64,000 nt of DNA from Pipra filicauda (lineage: Eukaryota; Chordata; Aves; Passeriformes; Pipridae): the NCBI RefSeq assembly GCF_003945595.2, contig NW_024104761.1:360329-424328 (forward strand), given 5' to 3'. A program made the position numbers and the translations under genes. This document shows positions 13,673-23,900 of this stretch, piece by piece. Numbering within the stretch: position 1 is the first letter of the stretch; each line of letters starts with the position of its first letter. Under the pieces are notes generated by a model. It saw only the letters and a program-made list of their open reading frames with translations. It was not told where the DNA came from and did not search any database.

Positions 13673-14113
13673 TTTTGCCTTGCAGAACAAAAACCAGGCT
13701 TCATGTTCAATCACTAGTGGAAAACATTGCATTAAGGTACCGGTCTGTGAGGGGGAGAAAAGGCTTCTGACATGAATAATACTGAACATTCCCTCTGTAG
13801 ATCCTTAAATCCATGAGTATGAGGATTGTAAGTTTGGATGCTGGTTATGGACCAGAACTGCATAGCAATGGAAAATGCAACAACTACAGAGCAGGCAGGA
13901 GTCTTCCCACAGCTGCAAAGTGGTGTTAAAGCTCTTAAGGAATCAGCAGCAAAGCTGGGAAGGACAGTGCTGTGTGTCCAAGGCTGGAGCTCAGATGAGT
14001 TGGTCTTTTCCATGCAGAATCGAGGTGTTCTTCTGCAGGAATTTTGTCTTTGTCCCTGCACTGCAAACAAAACGCTGTCCTAACGAGTGCTTTTGGGTGT
14101 TTCCCCTCCCCAG

Positions 14114-14329
14114 GAAGAAGAATGCCAACACGAATATGAAGTGAAGTGACTCCTATGCTCTGCCACGGCGCCCGGATGCTCCTGTGGGCGGGTTAGAGAC
14201 GGGCACCCGCCTCCGGCCAGATCCTGGGACAGGATGAAGCCAAGGAGGAGCTTCCCAGCGCTCTGGAGTGGCAGTGAGCGCTGCCCCCTGTGAGATCCAT
14301 GCCAGACCGTGCCCCGGCTGCCTGGCGAG
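14114..14329 (+). other. SGMS1: SGMS1 5' UTR part of the ATG exon
   Basis: A pyrimidine-rich acceptor (TTTCCCCTCCCCAG ending at 14113) marks the likely start of the exon that carries the SGMS1 start codon. This implies at least one further 5' non-coding exon upstream, as in mammals, where SGMS1 has long non-coding first exons. The leader has several upstream ATGs, described separately. Evidence for the exon boundary is sequence motif only. Confidence 0.7.
14122..14196 (+). other. Short upstream ORFs in the SGMS1 leader
   Basis: Three small ATG-led frames precede the main start: 14122-14139 (five codons plus TGA), 14136 (ATG AAG TGA) and 14155-14196 (13 codons plus TAG). All end before the main ATG, so they could permit re-initiation. 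Confidence 0.5.
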
Positions 14330-14463
14330 ATGAAAGAGGTGGTGCTGTGGTCGCCCGAGGAGGTGACCGGCTGGCTGATGGAGAATGCGGTGCCCGAGTA
14401 CTGCGAGCCCCTGAGGGGCTTCACCGGGCGGGACCTCATCAACCTGACGGAGGAGGACTTTAA
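14299..14463 (+). other. Upstream ORF overlapping the SGMS1 start codon
   Basis: An ATG at 14299 opens a 54-codon frame that ends at TAA 14461-14463. It overlaps the SGMS1 start (14330) in a different frame. Its context is weak (T at -3), while the main ATG has G at -3. If recognised, it would block re-initiation at the main start and lower SGMS1 output. There is no sign that the encoded peptide is conserved. Confidence 0.5.
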
Positions 14464-14937
14464 GAGGACGCCTCTGTCCCGGGTGTCTTCCGACAGCGGC
14501 CAGCGGCTTTTGCACATGATCGAGACTTTGAAAATGGCTCACCACATGGAGGCTCACAAGAACGGCCACGCCAACGGGCACGTCCGCGGCGGCGGCGAGA
14601 ACGGCTTCGGCAGCAAGGCGAAGCTCAACGGGGTGCCAAACGGGTTCAAGAAGGAGATGATAAAGATCCCCATGCCAGAGCCGGAGCGCTCGCAGTACCC
14701 CATGGAGTGGGGCAAGACTTTCCTGGCTTTTATTTATGCACTTTCTTGTTTCGTCTTTACCACAGTGACTATCTCAGTCGTCCATGAACGAGTGCCTCCC
14801 AAGGAGGTGCAGCCTCCCCTCCCAGATGCATTTTTTGATCGCTTTGATCGGGTGCAATGGGCTTTTTCTATTTGTGAAATCAACGGCATGATCCTTGTAG
14901 GACTGTGGTTTGTTCAGTGGCTGCTCTTAAAGTACAA
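14330..14937 (+). CDS. SGMS1: SGMS1 coding exon 1 (SAM domain, TM1-TM2, motif D1)
   Basis: Encodes residues 1-202 plus two bases of Lys203. It carries the SAM domain, the short linker, the ERSQYPMEWGKTFLAF segment leading into TM1, motif D1 and a second hydrophobic segment ending in LLLKYK. The donor is GTAAGT at 14938. The linker contains a CGG/GGC-rich stretch (14582-14600) coding for RGGGEN and is a few residues shorter than in human. The first half is markedly GC-rich compared with the surrounding introns. Confidence 0.97.
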
Positions 14938-17900
14938 GTAAGTAAAACCTTCAGAAAACTGAGTGCTTCTGACAGCTTTTGGAGGGGAGGGGCTGGTTTA
15001 CATCCAAGTGAAGTGAAGCTTCTTGTGATCTTCTGATTTGGGTTTCCAAAACTGAAATAGGTACCGTGCAGTGCGAGCTGCCTGTGCAAAAGGCAGAAGT
15101 TCGATCCAACTGTTCCCTAAGAAACTAAACAATACCCCTGGTTGTGCTTGTCTGCACAACCAACTGCAGCCCTTTTTATGTGGAACTGGGTGAAATATGT
15201 TCTGAACTCAGTTGCTTGTTCTGTTTGTTTAGAAGGAGCACGGGTCACACTGTTGTGAGGGCAGCTGCGAACCAGGACCCGAGGGAACAGCTGGAGCTGT
15301 GCCAGGGCAGGCTCAGGTTGGATCTCAGGGAAAGGTTCTTCCCCCAGAGGGTGGTTGGCACTGACCAGGCTCCCCAGGGCAGTGGGCACAGCCCCAAGGC
15401 TGCCAGAGCTCCAGGAGGGTTTGGACAACGCTCTGAGGGTCAGGGCCAGGAGTTTAACTTGATTATAGTATGGATCCCTTCCAGCTGTGTATATTCTGTG
15501 ATTCAGTGTCTCTGTGCCTTGCCTGACCTAAAGCCCTACCCTAAAACTCCTGCACAAAAGCAGCAGGTGGGGGATTAGCCTGTGCACCTGAATATTGCTG
15601 CGTGAGAAAAGCATTGAGGTGTCTTCTCTTCTTGCCGTTGGGTGGGGCAGGTAACATCAAACACGAGGGATGTCCAACAGCTAATCATAAAATAAGCAAA
15701 AGCCTAGATCTGCACTGAATTTGGAAGGTCTCAGTGCTTGTCCCAGCCTCTTGCTCATACTGGTCACAGTTGCAAGGGTGAATTTGCCTTGCAGTGGAAT
15801 ATTAACCTGCCACTTCCCCTCCTCAGAGAGCACGTGGATGTTTAATGCAAGTTATTTATAGAGCTGGAAATGCACACCTTGGGCTGCCTGACCACGAGTG
15901 TCTGATGTAAACCCTCGTGCTAAATGAAGTGTTCAAAGTCAGGCAGGTTAAGCAGTAAGAGATGGCATAACACCTTTCCTTTCCACAGCCAGGCACCAGC
16001 ACAGCCCCACAGTTGCCCAGAGGGGCTTCTCTTCTTTTCTCCTCTGCTAATACATCTCATTCTCTACCTGTTCACTGACTTTTTGGTGACTTCTATGTAG
16101 AAAACTGAAGAAGGAACATAATTTGGGCCCCACCATGTGAAATACAAGATCCTTTGGTTCACGGGGCTTGGGAATGGCCTTAGAATTAAAGATTTCCCTT
16201 TTTGAAAGAAATAAAGGCAGTGGCCAGTGAATCACTTGCCCTTGTAATGGAGCAAAACATTAAAACTTAAACACAAGCAGGTGGTTCACCCACTTAATGA
16301 GGTGCAGATGGCTTAAAAGGAGAGAATTTTTAGCCTGGGGCAGGATGTGTGACACAGCTGTGGGTTCCTGTAGGAATGGGGCAGATTAATCCACGAGACT
16401 GAGGTGATGGTTTATTCATCTTTATTTTATCAGGTAAAATTTTAAACTGTTATACACTTGTAAGAGCTCCTGGAAGGGAAGTTGTAGCTTCAGTACCACT
16501 CTCCTGTTGGTGGGTGCATTAATTCCTTGAGGTCTCTGAGCAAAGCCGAGGGAAACACCTGGAGAAGGTGATGTGGGATCGCCCTCAAGAAAGAGGTGTG
16601 GGGTTAATGGGTGGTGTGAGGGATCAGACACCCTGTGAGGGAGCTGAGCAGAGCCTTTAGGGGAAGAACACCGGAATTCTTGAGGTCCATGGAGGTTTTG
16701 TAGCAGTGAGATGTGGGTTGGGTTTGATGGTAAGGTGCATATGTTGGTATCATTGACAGATGTGAAGGTTCCCCCCCCCACCCCGTCCCCACTTGCTTTA
16801 GTGTGTTCCTTTTCACCTGCCTTATAGAGACACAGAATGGTTTGGGTTGGAAGGGACCTTAAAGATCATCCCATTCCAACCTCCTGCCATGGGAAGCCCC
16901 TTTTAGGGGGCTTTTTCTGGTGTTAGGGGAAGGTGTCAGGGAGTCACAGAGCTTTCCATCCCCAGTATCAGCCCTGGAATAGCTGATCAGTGGTGGTCAG
17001 TGTGTGGAGTGGTCACACAATGCTCTGTGACACCATTTAATGCATCGTGACACCAAAAATCTTCTATCCATGAGCAAAGGTATTGAAGTCTGAGAAGCCC
17101 AAGCTGTGGCTAAGCAGCATGAGGGGAAGAACAGGAGAGATGCTCCCAGGAACAGGAGGTGGCTTTGGATGGTGAACCACCAAATGGGTGGTGATTTGGG
17201 GCTACAGAAAGAGCTGAATCACTTCTGTGGTGTGGGTTATCACTTCCCTTTGACACTTAAGTCAAGATCAAGGGGAGGGCATTAGGCCAGATGGACCTTC
17301 CTCACTTCCCTGGCCTCTGTTGGGTCAGGGTTAAGCTTTGCCCCCCTCTGATGTGAAGGTCAGATGTGCAGCCCTGGCTGCTGGGCAGGATGAGACCTGG
17401 CTGCTCCCCTGCTCAGGTGACAGACACCAGTCAGAGGTGTCTCCCCTGCAAGCTCAGGGTCACTGGTGAAGCAGCAGCTTTGTGACCTGTGAGTTGAATT
17501 GCAACCAGTGGCTGGGTCGAACCTTTCAGGCAGCTTCAGTTTCAGGCTTTTGAAAACACTGTTCTTTGCCAAGCAGTGAAACTCCTGTTGTTTATCCCAC
17601 CAGATCCATTATTTGCTGATAGTGATTTCATCCAAGCTGAGCCTGCTGTTCTCTCAAGCCACGAAGAAGGACAACAGAGATGTGTCATTCATGATACTCA
17701 TCACTTAGGTTCTCCTCCTTCAGTCCAGGGATTGCTTGATCCTGTGGGATATGCCCTCCATGTCTCCTCTGTGGGACTGCAGAACTGGGGCCAAATTGTG
17801 GGGGGGTGTTGGGTGTGTATGTGCAGCTAACCAGGGGTTCCCACGGCCCCTGGGACAGGCACAGGGTGCCCAGAGAAGCTGTGGCTGCCCCATCCCTGGA

Positions 17901-20900
17901 AGTGCCCAAGGCCAGGTTGGAGCACCCTGGGCTAGTGAGAGGTTCCCCTGCCCGTGGCAGGGGGATGGAACAAGATGTTCTTTAAGGTGCCTTCCAACCC
18001 CAACCATTCTGTGATCCCATGATTCTGAGGCTGTCCCTGGCAGGGAGTTGGGCTGGTTTGTGCCCAGGGATCAGGAGCAGGACGGGGTGTGCAGGTCTGG
18101 GCTGGGCACTCACCACCACGGGCAGCCCCAGGAGTCCAGCCCGGCTGCTGAGGCAGAACAAGCCTCTCTGGGAAGCATTCCCAGATGTTCTGGGAGAAGT
18201 ACAGCATTGGATTTTGGCCATGCTTGACATCTGATTCGCTCATGGGACTGAAAAAGCAGCGTGTGCACTGGTGAGGTCTGGAGAGTTGGAGCAGAGTTGT
18301 CTGGGCCGGTAATCGCTGGCTCTAAATCACACACGCACACAAATCCTCTGAGGAAGGGGAAATATGAGGCTTTTTACATTTATTTTTTTTATATGTATTA
18401 CAGTACAGAGCACTCTCACATTTCCCCAAGCTGAAATATGCCAAATCCATCTAAATTGAATGGGTTTGTGGGTAATTTTAATTAAAAAGAGAAGTTCAGT
18501 GTTCGATAAAATGCTGCCACTTTTTCAGGCTCTTAAAATATGGTGCTGCTCAGTCTTTAATCCCCAAGCCCCCTGTTTGCCTTTATGGTTATAAAGAAAG
18601 AAGCAGATTCAGGTAGTAAAAGCCAGGCACAAGTGTGAGACCTTCACTGGATCACCCTTCCAGGAGAAAAATTCTGCAGAGGAGAAAACCTGTCCCAACA
18701 GCTTGGTGCCTTCCATGCTTAAATTTCAGTCTGTGGAGCTACATTAATAACTGTGATTTTTAATTCTAGTCTTTGTCCATGTTTACATCAGAGGAAAGAA
18801 GAAAAAAGGTGGAATACTGTGTTAGAGCAGTGAGCACTCCAGTGCAAAATGTGTTTACCCTGTAAGAGTTGATGCTTTTCTGATAAATCAAGGCTCTCAA
18901 GTTGTTATTAATCTGGCACTGCAAAGTCATCCTCCTCCAAGAGTGGAGCTCTCCAGTTTAATAACTCTGCCAAAAGCTATTAAAAATTAAAAAGATGGCC
19001 AATTTTGAGTTTTGAAAGAGCTCAGCTTGATAGGAATACTATTTTTTTAAAAAGTGAACACAATAGCAGCAAAGGAATTGCAGTGCCTGAAGGGAGCCTC
19101 CAAGAAAGATGGAGAGTGACTATTTCCAAGGGCCTGTAGTGCCAAGACAAGGGGGAATGGCTTTCCACTGCCAGGGGCAGGGTTAGATGGCATATTGGGA
19201 AGAAATCCTTCCCTGTGAGGGTGGGGAGGCCCTGGCACAGGTTGCCCACAGAAGCTGTGGCTGCCCCTGGATCCCTGGAAGTGTCCAAGGCCAGGCTGGT
19301 CAGGGCTTGGAGCAACCTGGGCTAGTGGGAGGTGTCCCTGCCCATGGCAGGGGGTGAAACAACACAAACTTTAACATCCCTTCCAACCCAAACCATTCTG
19401 TGATTCCATGAATGCCAGAAGTTGCAGCTTGAGATGACCATAACTGCAAATAATTATTTAAAATCAAGCAAAACCACCAGGGTCTGTAGAACACAAAGGG
19501 TGGTTAACTGCTGTAATTGGATTTGCCCTTGATTTCTGCAGTCCTGGCAGTGATGTCTCTCTAGGGTCTCCCCAGCAGTTGCTCCGGTCCTGGTGGATGT
19601 GCCAGAAGGGCTTTAATTGTTGTAGCTCTTTCCTTGAGGTTTTCTTAGCTGTTACCCTGTGGTGACACCCAAAGGGCCAGTTTTGGGGCTGGCTGTCCCC
19701 CCTGAGCCCAAGCTGCCTCACTTTCCCTCGTGTGCTCTTGCTGGTTTTGCAGAACCAGCTCTCTGTACCCCAAACCTGCATCTGCCCTGCAGGGACTCAC
19801 TGGCAGCCCTCAGTAATAAATGTCTTTGCAGCTGGAGAGTGGCTTCCCCTGCAGACACTCTGTGCTGTGGCCAGGGCAGCTCTGTAGGTGTAGTTTGGAT
19901 GTTTCCTTGCTCCCTTTATAATGCTGCTCAGGAATGATGTGTTCTCACTCCTTCGGGTTATCCAAGCTCTTTCTTCTCAAGAGCCCCTTTGTCATTACGA
20001 AATATGTGTGTCAGCTGAAACAAACTTCCTTCTTTTCATCTTAGAATGAAAATACTGTAACTTTATCCCCTGCCTTGAATAGGAAACTGGTGACAGCCCC
20101 GCAGCTAATGGAGGAGTTTGGGGCATGAAATCCCTTTTAATGTCTTCAGCACCCAATCTGCACAGGCCTTTGTGTTCTAATCCTTAGATTTCCTGTAATC
20201 ACCTCCGTGGGTAATGTTACTTGAGTTGCTCTTGTGTTTGTGACCTGGAAGGCGTGGGAAGGTCTGTGGGGCAGTTCAGTGTTCTCAGGTGTAAGCTGAT
20301 ACTGTCACGAGTTCCAAAAGCATCAGAAGAGAACAGTTGGTGGTTTTGTTTTATTTACCTTTTGCGTATTTTGTTTGCCTTGTGTGACCTCCTTATTTTT
20401 ATCCTCTTTTTTTTTTTTCCCCCTCCTAGGTCTATAATTAGCAGAAGATTTTTCTGTATAGTTGGCACACTATACCTGTACCGGTGTATTACGATGTATG
20501 TGACCACGCTCCCAGTACCTGGAATGCATTTCAAGTGTTCTCCAAAGGTAAACTGCTTCTGGCTGCCTTTCCAGATTTTAACCTGCGTGTTTCCCACCTG
20601 TCCTGCTCTTCCCAAAACTACCAGCAACGCTTTCTCAAGAGTTGTCACTAAGGGAGGGGATTCTGCCCCTCTGCTCTGCCCTGGTGAGACCCCACCTGCA
20701 ATGCTGTGCACAGTTCTGGTGCTCCCAACACAAAGAAGGACATGGAACTGTTGGAGCAAGTCCAGAGGAGGCCACCAAATTGCTGAGGGGACTGGAGCAC
20801 CTCCCCTGTGGAGACAGGCTGGGAGAGCTGGGAATGTTCAGCCTGGAGAGGAGAAGGTTGTGTGGAGACCTCACAGCACCTTCCAGGGTCTGAAGGGGCT

Positions 20901-23900
20901 ACAGGGAAATAGGAGAGGGGCTGTTCATTGGGAACTGGAGTGACAGGACAAAGGGGAATGGCTTCAAACTGAAAGGCAGTAGGTTTAGATTGGATGTTAG
21001 GAAGAAATCCTTCCCTGTGAGGGTGGGGAGGCCCTGGCCCAGGTTGCCCACAGAAGCTGTGGCTGCCCCTGGATCCCTGGAAGTGTCCAAGGCCAGGTTG
21101 GACAGGGCTTGGAGCAACCTGGGCTAGTGGAAGGTGTCCCTAATCTTTAAGGTGCCTTCCAACCCAAACCATTCTGTGATTCTAATTTGAGAACACTGGT
21201 TTGGCCTGGCAGGGACATCCTCCTGCAGATCATTGGCTTCCCTCTTGGTGGAGGTGTTGACAGGTGCTTTGGGGCAGTGCAGTCATTCCCACCCTTTTCA
21301 AAATGCTGATTTCTGTGGCATTTTCAACTAATTTGCAGGATCAGCAATTTTCTGTCTCCACCAAAGCAGTTGAAGGTGTGCAACCTGCAGGTGTGCCACG
21401 TGTGACTCATTTATTTCTAACCACCTCAGCATGTCAAATCCAAATATGATTTGTGTTTGAAAATGGCCCCACGAGGCTTTTCTGAGGCTGGTGGAACTCT
21501 GTCTCCTGCCTATATATATATATTTTTGCAGTTGTGGTAGCACAAGGGCTTGTCACCTCCTCCCCAGTGTAGCACTGACTCGTGTTTGTTGTGCCAACAA
21601 ATAAACTGGGCTTGCAAAAGCCGTGGATGAAACCAGGCTACTGGGACAGAGGTGCTTGGACAAGACCCTTCTGGTCAGCCTGGAAGGGTGATTCAGCTGC
21701 TTGGGGTGGAGATGGGACAGGGGTGGTGGTGTTGCATCCATCTCATGTCACCCAAAATATCTTTGTGTGCACAGCCATAAATTAAGTAGTAAAATCCTGC
21801 TGTGGCTTGGGGCACGTGCTGCCGTTGTTTTGGTGAGGATTGGCAGGTACAGACAGAGCTGAACTGCTGCAGTTCCCCAGGGAGATGAAGGCAGTGAATG
21901 TACTGACACCAGTGCTTTGCCAAGGCAGAATGCTGGCCAAGCCACATGTGGCTTTTGGAGGGACCCAGAGCTTTTGGAAAGAGAGGAGAGTGGGAGAGGA
22001 GTCAACACAGTGTTTGATCAGTCATCTGTTATGAAATTAAAAAAGAACACAGGTGTTTATGGGCTGAAGGGACTAAATTGCCATTTTTGGGAATTTACAG
22101 TGTTGGCAAATCCTTCTCATTACTCAAACAGAGACAAGCTTGTGTTGTGCTCCTCCATTGCCCCAGTCAGACTGAGGATTAGCTGGGTTTTCTTGAAAGC
22201 TACAAATACACTGGTGGGAAAAGAATAACTTCTCAACACCTTACTAAGTTATATATGATTGTGGAGAGTGGGCTTTGGGGAGCATTTTAATGTTTGTAAT
22301 GAACAGTTAACAGGAAATGTTTAATTCCTGCAAAGAACCTGCTGAAGTCTGTCAGAAACTATTAATTGCCACTTCTTGAAGTTGGGCACTGTGCTCTGAC
22401 AAACACCACACATGTTTTTGTTGGACTGTGAGGTGGAAAGAGATTACTTTGAAGACTTTTCCAAGGTGGCCTTTGGGTTTGGAGTGAGATACTCTTCATC
22501 AAGTCTTGGTTTCAGCAGCTGGATGTACAATTCATCCTGGTTTCTGTTGGATTGTCATCAGTAGGGCCTGTGCTGTTATCAACAAGATAATTTATTTTAG
22601 AGTTGCCTCTTGAACAGAAGGCAAACCTCACGTGAATGCCAGCTGTAATAGGTGCAAAGCATCAATAAAATCATGGCTCATTTCCAGTTTTTTTTCCCCC
22701 CTAGAAAGGTGCTGCCAAGTTTGGGGATTTATTTGCTGATTGAACTTGTGAATCAAAGCAGAAAGAGAGAAGAACCAAAAGGCAAAGTTTTTATACCTTT
22801 GCTTTAAACAAAGGTTTAAAACCTTTAACCTGGAAGGTTAAAGCTGCTATTTTACTGTGCTTTTGTGTTTTCCTCTTGCACCAGCTTTTTGGAGACTGGG
22901 AATCTCACCTGCGAAGGATAATGAAGTTGATTGCTGGTGGAGGATTGTCCATCACCGGATCCCACAACATGTGTGGTGACTACCTGTACAGCGGCCACAC
23001 CGTCATCCTCACCCTCACCTACCTGTTCATCAAAGAGTGTGAGTGCCTGGCTGTTCATTCCTTCCTAACTGAGGGAATTATTGTCGTGCTCGTTGGTAAA
23101 TGCAGTTAAAGTTAAAATACGTGCGTTTTCCAGGGTGAGAGGAAATGGTCTGAGGTTGTGCCGGGTAGGGTTAGGCTGGATATTAGGGAAACCCTTCACC
23201 ACAAGGGTTCTAGTGCTTTGGGGTTGGTTTTTAGTTGGCACTAAAGCTCATTTAGTTCCACCCCCTGCCATGGGCAGGGACACCTTCCACTAGCCCAGGT
23301 TGCTCCAACCTGGCCTTGGACACTTCCAGGGATGGGGCAGCCACAGCTCCACTGGACAACCTGTGCCAGGGCCTCCCCACCCTCCCAGGGAAGAATTTTT
23401 TCCTAATACCTCATGTAAACACAAATTGATTAATTAGATTGGCCAGGGTATATTATATCTCCTTCCAAGATTTCATAACCTTTGTATTGTCCAAGGATCT
23501 CCTTACCCCGACTGCAATTTTAAGCTACACCTTAGGAGAACGGGACTTACTTTGTGATCTCAGCATTCCTGCTCCTGATATTCCTGCAGGATTGCAGTCC
23601 GTGACCTCTGCTAATTACAGCACTAGTCTTGATAAAGCTACACTTTGAAATAACCACTGCTTGTGCTTCCTTGCAGATTCCCCACGGCGACTCTGGTGGT
23701 ATCACTGGCTTTGCTGGGCACTCAGCATGGTCGGGATGTTCTGCATCCTCCTTGCTCATGACCACTACACTGTGGACGTGGTGGTGGCTTACTACATCAC
23801 TACAAGGCTATTCTGGTGGTACCACACAATGGCCAACCAGCAAGTGAGTTCCTGCCACTCCTGGGGGGCTCCGCCTGCAGTGGGGTGGTGACGGGGAAAT

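Larger units (their letters stand above)
1..14113 (+). other. SGMS1 upstream/5' intronic sequence
   Basis: I find no exon here that I can support. The stretch contains CR1 copies (listed separately) and two CpG-rich patches near 5390-5830 and 7200-7490. The remainder is unremarkable, with short homopolymer runs such as 15 T ending at 7144. A 5' non-coding SGMS1 exon may be present, but sequence motifs alone do not locate it. Confidence 0.6.
14938..20429 (+). other. SGMS1: SGMS1 intron between coding exons 1 and 2
   Basis: Contains four CR1 fragments (15255, 16828, 17838 and 19145). No coding potential is supported. Confidence 0.85.
20548..22884 (+). other. SGMS1: SGMS1 intron between coding exons 2 and 3
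   Basis: Holds the longest CR1 copy of the window (20645-21184), a short TA repeat near 21512, and two inverted repeats just before the acceptor. Confidence 0.85.

Noticed and set aside
14309..14329. GTG at 14309 as the SGMS1 start
   Set aside because: The ATG at 14330 gives the family-standard N-terminus with acceptable context. No need for a non-AUG start.
20221..20943. Open frame of 240 codons across SGMS1 coding exon 2
   Set aside because: Only 20430-20547 is exon. The rest is the intron read-through and a CR1 copy.
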